Positions 31,830-41,525 of a stretch of DNA of 64,000 bases are shown one piece after another. The position numbers and the translations under genes are program-made. Position 1 is the first letter of the stretch; every line of letters begins with the position of its first letter. This DNA comes from Noviherbaspirillum saxi (lineage in GTDB: Bacteria; Pseudomonadota; Gammaproteobacteria; Burkholderiales; Burkholderiaceae_D). The notes beneath the pieces were generated by a model. The model made no database searches. It had not been told where the DNA came from and saw nothing but the letters and a program-made list of their open reading frames with translations. The stretch lies in assembly GCF_003591035.1 (NCBI RefSeq), contig NZ_QYUO01000001.1, positions 2,232,001 through 2,296,000 on the forward strand, read 5' to 3'.

Positions 31830-33938
31830 ATGAATAAGAAAACACAGCGCCATGCGGACCACCCGACCTTACCCGCACCCGAAGAACCAACCGGTATTTA
31901 TCTCAACAGGGAATTGTCCCAACTTGCCTTCAATCGACGCGTGCTTGCGCAAGCGGAGGACCCATCCATCCCCTTGCTGGAGCGCCTGCGCTATCTCTGC
32001 ATCGTCAGCAGCAACCTCGATGAATTTTTCGAGGTCAGGATCGCCAGCCTGCTTGCACACCATCGAATGGGCGGGACGCAACCGATTCCACCTGCATTGG
32101 CTGCCGTGCTGGATCGCACGGGCATAGAGTGTCATTCCATCATCGAGCGCCAATACGCATTGCTGCACCAGGAAATCCTGCCGCAACTGTCAGAACAAGG
32201 CATTCATCTACTACGCCATGACGATCGCAATGAAGCGCAGCGTGCATGGGTAAAGGAATACTTTGAACGGCAAGTCAGGCCTTTGCTGACACCTATCGGG
32301 CTCGACCCGGCCCATCCTTTTCCTCAGGTAATTAACAAGAGTCTTAACTTCATCGTCGAGCTGACGGGAAAGGATGCTTTCGGCCGTGGCACCGGGATCG
32401 CTATTCTCAAGGCGCCGCGTGTGTTGCCTCGCGTAATCCGCTTGCCGGACGAATTATCCAAGAAAGGCGTCGCCTTCTGTCTGCTGTCCTCCGTGATCCA
32501 TGCGCATATCGCCGACTTGTTTACCGGACGCGATGTCGTTGCGTATTCTCAATTTCGCGTGACGCGCAATAGCGACCTGTGGGTCGATGAAGAAGAAGTC
32601 AAGAATCTGCGACAAGCCTTGCGCATGGAGTTGCAGACCAGGCAGTTCGGCTTTGCCGTCCGTCTTGAAGTAGCGCGCAACTGCCCTCCTCATCTTGCAC
32701 AATTTCTGCTGGATCAGTTTTCGATCGACAAGAGCCGGTTGTATGCAGTCGATGGACCGGTCAATATGGTGAGGCTGCTTGAGCTCATCAATAACGTCCG
32801 CCAACCGGCGCTGCATTTCCCGTCGTTTCAGGCCGGATTGCCCATGGCGTCAGGCGATGGCGATATATTCAGCATGCTGACGCGGCGCGATATCTTGCTG
32901 CATCATCCTTTCCAGTCCTTCCAGCCGGTCGTGGATTTCATCCGTGCCGCCGCGCTCGACCCGAATGTCGTGGCCATCAAGCAGACCATCTACCGCACCG
33001 GCATGAATTCAGATCTGATGGAATCGCTGATTGCCGCAGCCCAGCGGGGGAAGGAAGTCACCGTCATTGTCGAACTGATGGCGCGCTTCGACGAAGAAGC
33101 TAATATCAATTGGGCAGAAAAGCTTGAACGCACCGGCGCGCAGGTCGTGTATGGCGTGGTCGGTCTCAAGACCCATGCCAAGCTGGCACTGGTGTTGCGG
33201 CGCGAGGGCGGCGAGCTGCGCCGCTATGCGCATCTGGGAACCGGCAACTATCACCCGACCACGACCAAGCACTATACCGATTTCGGATTGCTGACCGCCC
33301 ATCCAGCGCTGACTGCGGAAGCCAATGAAATCTTCATCCATCTCACCAGTCTGACCAAACCGAACAAGCTGCATCATTTATGGCTGGCCCCGTTTGCCCT
33401 ACAAAAGGAAATCATTCGGGCGATCAAGAATGAAGCCGAAATCGCCCGTCAGGGAAAGCCAGCGCGCATCATCGCCAAGATGAACGCCCTGCTCGATGAA
33501 TCCGTGATCCGCGCGCTGTATGCGGCGTCGTCCGATGGCGTCAAGATCGATCTGATCGTCCGTGGGGCATGCGCATTACGGCCCGGCGTACCTGGCTTGT
33601 CGGAAAACATTCGCGTTCGTTCCATCATCGGACGTTTTCTTGAACACAGCCGGATTTATTATTTCCGCAATGGCTTGGCTCATGATGTCTACCTGGCCAG
33701 TGCAGACTGGATGAATCGCAATCTGTTCCGGCGTGTCGAAGTGGCCTTTCCGGTGCTCGACAAGGCGCTGAAAAAACAAGTTATTACCCAAGGCCTGAAT
33801 CCCTACCTGAAAGACAATGTGAATGCATGGGAACTTGGAGCAGATGGCAAATACCATCGACGCAGGCCGCGCGGAAAACAGCAGGCATTCTGCGCGCAGC
33901 AATATCTGGCACAGCTGCTGGGAACACCCGGCGGCTAA
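31830..33938 (+). CDS. ppk: polyphosphate kinase 1
   Basis: 702 residues, PPK1 family. N-terminal domain ELSQLAFNRRVLAQAEDP; head domain; catalytic C1 part with VYGVVGLKTHAKLALVLRRE (phospho-His region) and YAHLGTGNYHPTTTKHYTD; C2 part with VDLI-type VKIDLIVRGACALRPG and YYFRNGLAHDVYLASADWM. It makes polyphosphate from ATP reversibly. Controlled by its own Pho box and followed by sixA after 17 bases. No strong Shine-Dalgarno sequence. Confidence 0.97.
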   Translation: MNKKTQRHADHPTLPAPEEPTGIYLNRELSQLAFNRRVLAQAEDPSIPLLERLRYLCIVSSNLDEFFEVRIASLLAHHRMGGTQPIPPALAAVLDRTGIECHSIIERQYALLHQEILPQLSEQGIHLLRHDDRNEAQRAWVKEYFERQVRPLLTPIGLDPAHPFPQVINKSLNFIVELTGKDAFGRGTGIAILKAPRVLPRVIRLPDELSKKGVAFCLLSSVIHAHIADLFTGRDVVAYSQFRVTRNSDLWVDEEEVKNLRQALRMELQTRQFGFAVRLEVARNCPPHLAQFLLDQFSIDKSRLYAVDGPVNMVRLLELINNVRQPALHFPSFQAGLPMASGDGDIFSMLTRRDILLHHPFQSFQPVVDFIRAAALDPNVVAIKQTIYRTGMNSDLMESLIAAAQRGKEVTVIVELMARFDEEANINWAEKLERTGAQVVYGVVGLKTHAKLALVLRREGGELRRYAHLGTGNYHPTTTKHYTDFGLLTAHPALTAEANEIFIHLTSLTKPNKLHHLWLAPFALQKEIIRAIKNEAEIARQGKPARIIAKMNALLDESVIRALYAASSDGVKIDLIVRGACALRPGVPGLSENIRVRSIIGRFLEHSRIYYFRNGLAHDVYLASADWMNRNLFRRVEVAFPVLDKALKKQVITQGLNPYLKDNVNAWELGADGKYHRRRPRGKQQAFCAQQYLAQLLGTPGG

Positions 33939-33955
33939 TTTCGGAAAGGTAAAAC

Positions 33956-34423
33956 ATGGATCTCATCCTGTGGCGCCATGCGGAAGCCGAACCGCAAGAC
34001 GTGGATAAACCGGACGCGGCGCGCATCCTGACCTCAAAGGGCCGCAAGCAGGCCGCAAAGATGGGGGAATGGCTTGAGCGTCATTTACCGTCGGAATGCC
34101 GCATCCTTGCCAGTCCGGCCGCTCGGACCGTACAAACGGTGGAAGCGCTGGGACGCAAATACAAGACGCATGTATCGCTGGCAACCGACACTACCGCTGA
34201 GGCGATCCTTGAAGCAGCACGCTGGCCGCTCAGCCGTGAACCGGTGCTGATCGTCGGCCATCAGCCCACGCTCGGCCGCGTCGCCTCGCTGCTGATCGCG
34301 GGCATTGAACAAGACTGGATCATGCGCAAGGGAAGCATTATCTGGATTGCGCAAAAGGCAGCGGATGAAGCTGAAGCGAATTACCTGAAGGTAGTGCTCG
34401 GCGCCGATCTGGCCGGCAAGTAG
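33956..34423 (+). CDS. sixA: phosphohistidine phosphatase SixA
   Basis: 155 residues, histidine-phosphatase (RHG) superfamily. Nucleophile in LILWRHAEAEP (His8), arginines in ASPAARTVQT, and second His in VLIVGHQPTLGRVASLL. E. coli SixA removes phosphate from His of HPt domains or of the nitrogen PTS. It sits 17 bases after ppk, so it is probably induced with it by PhoB; AAAGGT precedes the ATG. Confidence 0.93.
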   Translation: MDLILWRHAEAEPQDVDKPDAARILTSKGRKQAAKMGEWLERHLPSECRILASPAARTVQTVEALGRKYKTHVSLATDTTAEAILEAARWPLSREPVLIVGHQPTLGRVASLLIAGIEQDWIMRKGSIIWIAQKAADEAEANYLKVVLGADLAGK

Positions 34424-34435
34424 CAGGCGCAGCGC

Positions 34436-35683
34436 TTATGCGCCGCTGCTCCACAGCAGCAAGGTGATCGCATGGAGCACCAGGCCAACCAGGCCGCCAA
34501 CCAAAGTGCCATTGATACGTATGTATTGCAGGTCTTTGCCGACGTGCAGTTCAAGCTTGCGCGACATGGTATCGGCATCCCATTTGCGGATAACACGCGA
34601 CACCAGGTCGGCGATGTCCTGTCGTCTTCCCACTATGGTTTCGGTGGCAAAGATGCGGATCCATTGATTGAGTTTCCTTTGTACCTTTTTATCGCGCAAT
34701 AGCTCGTTGCCGAACGAGCTGATCGCCTGGTTGAGCTTGACCTGCATTTGCGAAGTTGGTGACAGCGCATCGGCCACCAGGCGCGACTTGATGTCGTGCC
34801 AGACTTCTACCGTATAGTCGCGAACCAAAGGATGCTTGAGGATGTCCCCCAGCACGGCATGGATTTTTGCTTCATATTCCGGCGACGTGCGCAATTGATC
34901 GACGAGTTCGTCAGCGAATCCCTGAAAGCGCGTTTGCCATTCGCTGTCTTCGTCACGCATTTCATCGAGTGTGCTCTGTATCGCTTCCAGCAGGCGGACA
35001 TACAGTTTTTCATCGAACGCCCTCGGCATCCAGCGCGGACTATGCTCGTGGATTTTCCAGCGGATATACGGCTTGTTGTGTTCAAGCGCACGCGCGGCCA
35101 AACTGATCATATGTTGAAACAGCGCCCGGTGATGTCCGCTGGCCACCAGTACCGACAGGATTTCCGCAAGGACCGGCGCAAACTTCGTATGCTCCAGCGC
35201 CGAACTTAGCCTGTTTTGCATGAACTGTCGGACATCTTCGTCCTCCACCACCTTCAGCAAGGCAGGCACGCTGCGGACCACCTGACGCGAGACCGCATAA
35301 CTGTTCTCGGGTTTCGCCAGCCAGCCGGCGGCGGCGCCCGCAAAATCGATCATCCTTAACTCGTCGCGGATGATCTCCTGCGTCATGAAATTGTGCTCCA
35401 GAAAGTTAGACAGACTGTCGCCTATCCTGTCCTTGTTGCGAGGAATGATGGCCGTGTGCGGAATCGGCAAGCCTAAGGGGGAGCGGAACAAGGCAGTCAC
35501 GGCGAACCAGTCGGCCAGTGCACCGACCATGGCCGCTTCCGCGAACGCGGAAACGAATGACAGATAGTGGTAGCGCGGCTGAAGCAGCCGCGAGACGACA
35601 AAAAGGATGGCCATCGCCAGCAGCAGGCCTGTCGCCAACCTTCTTGTCTTGTTTAATTGAATCGCCTGTTCTTGTTCTTGCAT
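34436..35683 (-). CDS. DUF445 family membrane protein
   Basis: About 415 residues from ATG 35683 (MQEQEQA); a start at 35782 would add 33 unconserved residues. DUF445 pattern: two N-terminal helices with FAEAAMVGALADWFAVTALFRSP (quoted in part: ADWFAVTALFR), HTAIIPRNKDRIGDSL, a long helical soluble centre, and C-terminal NGTLVGGLVGLVLHAITLLL helix. Function unknown; probably anchored to the inner membrane at both ends. Converges with sixA. Confidence 0.88.
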   Translation of the reverse strand: MQEQEQAIQLNKTRRLATGLLLAMAILFVVSRLLQPRYHYLSFVSAFAEAAMVGALADWFAVTALFRSPLGLPIPHTAIIPRNKDRIGDSLSNFLEHNFMTQEIIRDELRMIDFAGAAAGWLAKPENSYAVSRQVVRSVPALLKVVEDEDVRQFMQNRLSSALEHTKFAPVLAEILSVLVASGHHRALFQHMISLAARALEHNKPYIRWKIHEHSPRWMPRAFDEKLYVRLLEAIQSTLDEMRDEDSEWQTRFQGFADELVDQLRTSPEYEAKIHAVLGDILKHPLVRDYTVEVWHDIKSRLVADALSPTSQMQVKLNQAISSFGNELLRDKKVQRKLNQWIRIFATETIVGRRQDIADLVSRVIRKWDADTMSRKLELHVGKDLQYIRINGTLVGGLVGLVLHAITLLLWSSGA

Positions 35684-35851
35684 TGACGAGTGCGCTCTCA
35701 ATCCGTTTTCATCCGGTTCGAGCACCGCATGATGCGATTGGTTCACATTTGACAACAGACATGACTTGCCTGGTAACGGCAAGATGACGGGACAGGCAGT
35801 GGCGGCAGCCTGTTCCGGATATGCCTATGGCGCTACCGAAAGCCGCAGAGA

Positions 35852-36361
35852 TCAGCTGCTCTTGGTCTTTTTTGGCCGGCCGGCTTTCAATACGGGCAAG
35901 CCATCGAGGATTTCCTTGAGCTTGGCGGTATCGAGCTTCTGAATCAGCGCAACGCCTACACGCAGCAGTTCACTTTTCTTTACCTCGATGCCTGCCTTCA
36001 GGCATGCCTTCTTCACTTCACCAAGGATGGCGTACTCGGCTTCAGGCATCGTGAAGCTGTCGCGCACCAGTTTCGCCTTCTTCACCTTTTCCTTGGTGTC
36101 CTTTCCATTCTTCACTGCCGCGGACTTGGTCGCCTGTTGGCTGCTTTGCTTGCCTACATTTTTTTTCCCCGCCTTATCGTCTTTTGGTGTCGCAGTGACT
36201 GGTGCCTTGGGGAGTGGGGCAGCACTTGCCATCGGGATCGTCGCCGTAACAGACGGTGCTGTAGCGGCCGCCTTTTTTAGTGCCGCCGCCTTTGCTTTTA
36301 CCGGTGCAGCGGCAAGTGGGTTGACAGTAGATGCAGCCGGGGAAGCCGGTTTTTTTGCCAT
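35852..36361 (-). CDS. Ala/Lys/Pro-rich H1-like protein with C-terminal conserved domain
   Basis: 169 residues from ATG 36361, with AAGGAG upstream. Residues 1-95 are low complexity, rich in Ala, Lys, Pro and Thr, like bacterial histone-H1-like tails. Residues 98-160 are ordered and conserved in Burkholderiales: VRDSFTMPEAEYAILGEVKK, then EVKKSELLRVGVALI and a final LKAGRPKKTK with an AT-hook-like GRPKK. The second half resembles a ribbon-helix-helix/DNA-binding module in its 'KKSELLR' segment. Likely a nucleoid or regulator protein; this is inference. Confidence 0.75.
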   Translation of the reverse strand: MAKKPASPAASTVNPLAAAPVKAKAAALKKAAATAPSVTATIPMASAAPLPKAPVTATPKDDKAGKKNVGKQSSQQATKSAAVKNGKDTKEKVKKAKLVRDSFTMPEAEYAILGEVKKACLKAGIEVKKSELLRVGVALIQKLDTAKLKEILDGLPVLKAGRPKKTKSS

Positions 36362-36488
36362 GTATTTCTCCTTTTGCGAAAATAGTATAAACAATTTATA
36401 TTAAATATTTAATTAATGCAATTTTGACTTCATCACGCGGTCATATTCGGCGCGCAGAATTGCTGAAAATCAACAACCCATCACAAAG

Positions 36489-38564
36489 ATGAAGATAAAT
36501 ATATTGCTCACTCCAGCAGTGCTCATGATGAGCCGCTTTCGTCTTGTTCCTAAATTTGGCCTTGTCGCCGTATTGTTCCTGACGCCGATGTTGCTGGTCT
36601 CGGGCCTGCTGTATCTGGAACTTCAACACTCTATCGACGATGCGCATCGTGAGCGCCAAGGTCTGGCTTCGATAACTACACTGCATCAATCGATGCATGA
36701 CGTACAGAAACTGCGCGCGCTCAGGCATGTCGCCACGTCTGCAAATAGCGGCTTGGCGGAAAAGACCGCAGCACTCCAGACATCCCTTCATAACCGGATC
36801 GTTGCCGGCAAAACCATCGAACGAACCGGCGTGGAAGCACGACAGGCATGGTCAGCCATACAGCAGGACTGGAGTCAGCTTGAGGCCGGCCTGCCCGGCC
36901 TCAAAAAGAAAGATAGCTATGCCGCCCACACCAGTGTGCTGGAACGGATGGAAAAACTTGTAAAGCTGGAAGCAGACAAGTCAGGCCTGGCGCTTGATCC
37001 AGAGATTTCCGGCTCGCGTCTTGCGAATACGTTGATCAATACCGTTCCGGCCGTCACCGAAGCGATATCGCAGCTTGCCGGCCGCGGCGCTGCCTATATC
37101 GACACGGGCCTGCTGGAGCCTAACGAAGATATGCTGCTCAATTCCACGGTCATGGTGGCGCGCCGCGATCTTGCCCGGCTACCGGCTCAGATGGATGCCA
37201 TCATTGGCGACAGAGCTGCAATGCGCAGCCGGCTTGGCGATTACCAGAAAGCCGCAACAATGGCGCTGGCTTATCTGGATCGGGCCCAGGCCGAAGTGCT
37301 CAACTCCTACAATCAAACTTCAGGCGCGGCATTCCTTGAAGCCGGGAACGAAAGCGCCAACAATCTGTTCGCGGTCGCAGCGAACCTTGCCGCTGAGCTT
37401 GATCGCGTGCTTGTGCAACGGATCGACCGCCAAACCGCAAAGCGCCGCATGATCATCGCGGCGGTCACCGCGATACTGGCCGTGGCCGGCTATCTGCTGG
37501 CCGGCTTCTACCTCTCCTTTACCAGGGAAATGAAGCTGCTGGAAGACGCCGTTGCCGGCACAACCAACGGCAAACTCGACGGTCATCTCACCTCTTCCAC
37601 CAATGATGAAATCGGCGGCTTGATCAATTCCTTCGGCCGAATGAACGGCAGCTTGTCGCAACTGGTAGCAGGCGTGCGCACCGCGAGCGAATCCATCACC
37701 GAAGTGTCGCGTCATATCGTTGCCGGCAATACCGAAATGTCCGCGCGCACTGAAACCCAGGCCAGTTCTCTGGAACAGACCGCCAGCTCGATGGAACAGT
37801 TGACTGCCGTCGTGCGTCAGAACGAAGACAATTCCGCACATGCGCATGGCTTGGCGATCAATGCCGCGGACATCGCTCGCAAGGGCGGGCAGGCGGTCGA
37901 GCATGTGGTGCACACCATGGCGTCGATCAAATCCAGTTCCTGCCGCATCATCGACATCATCCGTGTGATCGATGGAATCGCGTTTCAGACCAACCTGCTG
38001 GCATTGAATGCGGCGGTCGAAGCCGCCCGCGCTGGTGAGCATGGACGGGGTTTTGCGGTCGTTGCCGGAGAAGTGCGCGCGCTGGCACAACGATCAAGTG
38101 CCGCCGCGAAGGAGATCAAGGGATTGATCGAGACTTCGGTACAGGACATTGACGCAGGCAACGCACTTGTAGGCATCGCCGGCGCCACCATGACGGATAT
38201 CGTGAAATCGGTAGAACAGGTGGCGATGATCATGCACGATATCTCAGCAGGCAGCCGTGAACAAAGCCTGGGCATCGAAGAGGTCAATCGCGCCATGGGC
38301 GAAATGGACGAGGTGACCCAAAGGAATGCCGCGATGGTGGAACATGCAGCGACCTCCGCCGCAGAACTGGAGCGGCAGGCACTGAATCTGTGGCAGGCGG
38401 TTTCTGTCTTTCAGCTAGATGAGGCGGCGAACGAGATGAACGTCCTTGAGCAGGTATTGCCGGTAACGTCGGCGACCGTGCTCCCGTTAACAACGAGACG
38501 GCTCGCATTGAAGACCACGCGGCGACTCAGCAGTACTTATGCGGACCAGGCTCGGCGTGCCTGA
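36489..38564 (+). CDS. methyl-accepting chemotaxis protein
   Basis: 691 residues. TM1 about 25-45, a long helical periplasmic region (about 46-320) without Cache motifs, TM2 about 322-345, HAMP about 346-400 and a signalling domain whose hairpin tip reads [40 protein letters not shown] (shortened: [20 protein letters not shown]). Methylation helices flank it ([17 protein letters not shown]). A cysteine stands in the tip-proximal SSSCRIIDI. It is outside the che cluster and lies 46 bases before an orphan binding-protein gene. Confidence 0.92.
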   Translation: MKINILLTPAVLMMSRFRLVPKFGLVAVLFLTPMLLVSGLLYLELQHSIDDAHRERQGLASITTLHQSMHDVQKLRALRHVATSANSGLAEKTAALQTSLHNRIVAGKTIERTGVEARQAWSAIQQDWSQLEAGLPGLKKKDSYAAHTSVLERMEKLVKLEADKSGLALDPEISGSRLANTLINTVPAVTEAISQLAGRGAAYIDTGLLEPNEDMLLNSTVMVARRDLARLPAQMDAIIGDRAAMRSRLGDYQKAATMALAYLDRAQAEVLNSYNQTSGAAFLEAGNESANNLFAVAANLAAELDRVLVQRIDRQTAKRRMIIAAVTAILAVAGYLLAGFYLSFTREMKLLEDAVAGTTNGKLDGHLTSSTNDEIGGLINSFGRMNGSLSQLVAGVRTASESITEVSRHIVAGNTEMSARTETQASSLEQTASSMEQLTAVVRQNEDNSAHAHGLAINAADIARKGGQAVEHVVHTMASIKSSSCRIIDIIRVIDGIAFQTNLLALNAAVEAARAGEHGRGFAVVAGEVRALAQRSSAAAKEIKGLIETSVQDIDAGNALVGIAGATMTDIVKSVEQVAMIMHDISAGSREQSLGIEEVNRAMGEMDEVTQRNAAMVEHAATSAAELERQALNLWQAVSVFQLDEAANEMNVLEQVLPVTSATVLPLTTRRLALKTTRRLSSTYADQARRA

Positions 38565-38610
38565 AGTGTCATACCAATACCGACCGAATCTACTGGAGCA
38601 AGCTTCAACC

Positions 38611-39747
38611 ATGCGCTTTTCTATCCTGCCTCCGCTTCGCCTTGTCGTCGGCACCGCCCTCCTTGCATTGTCGTTCAATGCGTTTTCCGGCGCTGCCGGC
38701 AACCCTCCCATCATTATCGGACAAGCGATTGATTTGTCCGGTCCCGATGCCAGCATCGGGCGCGACTATGTTGCCGGTATCAAAACCTGTTTCGATATGG
38801 TGAATGCCACCGGCGGCGTCAATGGCCGGAAAATCCACTACCTCGTGCGCGACGACCGCGGGCAGGCAGACCGCGCTGCGGAAGTCGCCTCCGACCTGAT
38901 CGAACGCAACCAGGCCGATGTATTGCTGGGCGGCGTAGGTGACGTTGCCACGGAAGGTGTATTGAACGCACCCGCGTTTCGCCGCAGCGGCCACATTCTG
39001 TTTGCGCCTCTGGCGGCAGCCGAGCATGTCGGGAACGCTCGCGTGCTGTACTGGCGGCCGAGCTATCGGCAAGAGCTGAACCATATCTTCCGCCACTTCA
39101 GCAAGCTAGGCATGCAAGAAGTTGCGCTGGTCTATCAGGAATCGGGGGCGCAGCAGGACAGCTACCGCAATCTGTCGGCCATCGCACGCGAACACGGCAT
39201 GAAGCTGACCCATACGGTGCGTCTCGATACGCATGCCGGAAAAATTGCCTCTGAAGCCGAACGGCTCGCAAGCACCCGTCCCGGATTCGTGCTCGTCGTC
39301 GCGGACAGCATAGGCACGGCGCTCTTTCTGAAGCAATATCGCAAACATGACCAGAAAACCTTTGTCGCGGGAACTTCATTGACCAATCTGTCGACGCTGC
39401 GCGAACTGGCCGGCGCACAGGCCGTGGAATGGACGGTTTTTTCACAGGTCGTGCCAAACCCGAATGCCGGAACGACCCTGCTGCAGCTGGAGCACATGGA
39501 CATGATGCGCAAGTACCGCGATGAATCCTTGTCCTCGCTCACGCTGGAAGGCTTTGCAGCAGCCAAGGCGCTCGTCAAGGTTCTGCAACAGGCTAAACGT
39601 CCACGCACCGCGCTGCAGGAATTTATCGCTCAGCAGGCAAGCATCGATCTGGGTGGTCTAGCGGTCACTCCCGGCACGGGCAGCAATCGCCTGTCGAGTT
39701 ACCTCGATATCGCCTTGCTGAAGAAAGGCAGCGGGCTGATATTCTGA
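38611..39747 (+). CDS. LivK-like (Peripl_BP_6) periplasmic binding protein
   Basis: 378 residues from ATG 38611. Signal peptide (LVVGTALLALSFNAFSGAAG), then PIIIGQAIDLSGPDASIGRDYVAGIK, the type I branched-chain amino-acid binding fold; VALVYQESGAQQDSYRNL and the LTLEGFAAAKALVKVLQQA end fit. No permease or ATPase is next to it; its only partner is the upstream chemoreceptor, suggesting a sensing role. TGGAGC stands upstream of the ATG at longer than usual distance. Confidence 0.85.
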   Translation: MRFSILPPLRLVVGTALLALSFNAFSGAAGNPPIIIGQAIDLSGPDASIGRDYVAGIKTCFDMVNATGGVNGRKIHYLVRDDRGQADRAAEVASDLIERNQADVLLGGVGDVATEGVLNAPAFRRSGHILFAPLAAAEHVGNARVLYWRPSYRQELNHIFRHFSKLGMQEVALVYQESGAQQDSYRNLSAIAREHGMKLTHTVRLDTHAGKIASEAERLASTRPGFVLVVADSIGTALFLKQYRKHDQKTFVAGTSLTNLSTLRELAGAQAVEWTVFSQVVPNPNAGTTLLQLEHMDMMRKYRDESLSSLTLEGFAAAKALVKVLQQAKRPRTALQEFIAQQASIDLGGLAVTPGTGSNRLSSYLDIALLKKGSGLIF

Positions 39748-39771
39748 CGCACTGCCGGCATGGACAACACT

Positions 39772-41235
39772 TCAGGATGAAGTCCTGATATTGAAATCAA
39801 GGCCGACCTCTTTCCAGGCGGCCTTTTCTTTTTCCATTCCGTATGAAACGGTGGGATGCCGGGCCAGCCAGTCGCGCCCTACTTCAATGTCGATCCGGTT
39901 CTTCATCCGGATCCTGAAATCGCCCATATCGGTATCGACGCGCGCGTGCATCAGCATCGCTGCCATGCGCAGCGCAAGAACGGCCTTGGCAAAATCCGCT
40001 TCGTCAAGCGTATTGCCTGCCTTGCGCAGGTTGCCTTTTTGCGCAAGGATGAGCGTGCTCAACAATCTCTGCTCGCGCGTCGTGAAACCGGGCAGATCGG
40101 CATTGTCGACCATGTACGCCGCATGCTTGTGGTAGCCGGTGTGAGATACCGCGAGACCGACTTCATGCAGCAAGGCGCTCCAGTTCAGGTAACGCGCATA
40201 CATTTCGGATGACGGCTTGAGTTGCGCGTACAGGCTCGCGGCGGTGCCGGCTACACGGTTTGCACGGCTTTCATCGACATGGAAGCGTCGCATGAATTCA
40301 ATGACGGATTGCTCGCGGCGGTCGCGGCGAGTTGCACGCAGCTGCAAATCCCACAGTAAGCCCATGCGCAAGCCAGCATCGACCGCCGTCATGGCTGCAA
40401 TACCGATCTCTTGCATGATGCCGATCAGGATGGCGAGGCCGCCGACCATCACGATCACGCGCTCCGGCTTGACGCCGGGCAGATCGACCGCGCTGACATG
40501 ACCATAGGCGATAAGCCGATCGCGCAAGGTTTCAAGACTCTGCAGCGACATGGTGCCGTCGCCGATCTTGTTCTTGGCAATGACGTCCGAGATGACGCGT
40601 ATCGTGCCGGATGAGCCGTATGCGGCATCCCAGTGTTGCGGGTCGTAAGGCGTGACAGCGTCTTCGAAATACGAACGTGCCGACAGAATAGCTGCGTCAA
40701 AAGAAGCGGTATCGATGGCCCCGCTGCGAAAAAAGGTATCGCTTTGAGGTGAGGTGCCAACGCTGAACGACTCGACATGCAAAATCTCCGGCCCATGCCC
40801 GAGGATGATCTCGGTTGACCCGCCGCCGATGTCGAGCACCAGGCGCCTTTCATCCGCGTCGGCGAGCGCGCTGGAGACACCCATATAAATCAGGCGCCCT
40901 TCTTCTTCTCCGGAAATGATTTCTATCGTATGGCCTATGGCTTCTTCCGCCGCTGGCAGGAACGCGGCAGCGTTTTTTGCCACCCGCATGGTATTGGTCG
41001 CGACCACGCGTACCGCATCGAGGGAATAGGCATTCAATATTACGCGGAAATTGCGCAGGCAATTCAGCGCCGATTGCATCGCCTGCTCTGTCAAATTGCC
41101 GTCGGCATCCAGCCCTGATCCGAGCCGGATCGGATCGCGCGCCGTTTTGACTATGCGGATCGTATTGCCGTCATGCCGGCCGATATGCATGCGAAAACTG
41201 TTGGAGCCGAGGTCTACCGCAGCAAACATGTGCAA
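39772..41235 (-). CDS. ppx: exopolyphosphatase, Ppx/GppA family
   Basis: 487 residues. Actin-like ATPase fold: phosphate-1 loop AAVDLGSNSFRMHIGR, EVISGEEEGRL-type IEIISGEEEGRLIYMGVSS, and the glycine loop VLDIGGGSTEIILGHG; the C-terminal half is an HD-like helical domain (NWSALLHEVGLAVSHTGYHKHAAYM, quoted as LLHEVGLAVSHTGYHKH). It degrades polyphosphate from the ends and may also act on pppGpp. In this window it lies 6 kb from ppk on the opposite strand. No Pho box is seen upstream. Confidence 0.94.
   Translation of the reverse strand: MHMFAAVDLGSNSFRMHIGRHDGNTIRIVKTARDPIRLGSGLDADGNLTEQAMQSALNCLRNFRVILNAYSLDAVRVVATNTMRVAKNAAAFLPAAEEAIGHTIEIISGEEEGRLIYMGVSSALADADERRLVLDIGGGSTEIILGHGPEILHVESFSVGTSPQSDTFFRSGAIDTASFDAAILSARSYFEDAVTPYDPQHWDAAYGSSGTIRVISDVIAKNKIGDGTMSLQSLETLRDRLIAYGHVSAVDLPGVKPERVIVMVGGLAILIGIMQEIGIAAMTAVDAGLRMGLLWDLQLRATRRDRREQSVIEFMRRFHVDESRANRVAGTAASLYAQLKPSSEMYARYLNWSALLHEVGLAVSHTGYHKHAAYMVDNADLPGFTTREQRLLSTLILAQKGNLRKAGNTLDEADFAKAVLALRMAAMLMHARVDTDMGDFRIRMKNRIDIEVGRDWLARHPTVSYGMEKEKAAWKEVGLDFNIRTSS
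39799..39833 (+). terminator. intrinsic terminator after the LivK-like gene
   Basis: AAGGCCG (39799-39805) pairs with CGGCCTT (39819-39825), followed by TTTTCTTTTT. The hairpin lies inside the last codons of ppx on the other strand, so ppx coding sequence doubles as terminator for its convergent neighbour. Confidence 0.6.
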
Positions 41236-41525
41236 TCCCTATTCAATATTCCAGCCGTTATGGCCGCTGATGAACGCCATCACGCGGCCTTCCCCGGTCA
41301 CACTTTGCAAATCATCGCTTTGTAACTCATCTCCATCAGTCGGACCGCACTGCGTCCGATGATGTTCCTGCATGTCAAACGACATCATGATTTTAACGAA
41401 CTTAATGTCTCGGCAATGACTCGAAGCGCAACCAAACGGCGAAAAAATCTCTTGCAGGCGTGCCTACGCACGTACTACGCAGCCATTTCCTTCGCCTCAA
41501 CGTCTCTCTCTGTACAGGAATCGAC

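Noticed and set aside
34424..34460. Terminator between sixA and the DUF445 gene
   Set aside because: A 6-bp GGCGCA/TGCGCC stem exists but has no U-tract on either strand and overlaps the DUF445 coding end.
41236..41525. Pho box ahead of ppx
   Set aside because: Only single TGTCA-like words occur, arranged as a palindrome (ATGTC-AAAC-GACAT), not as 7-base direct repeats with a 4-base spacer.
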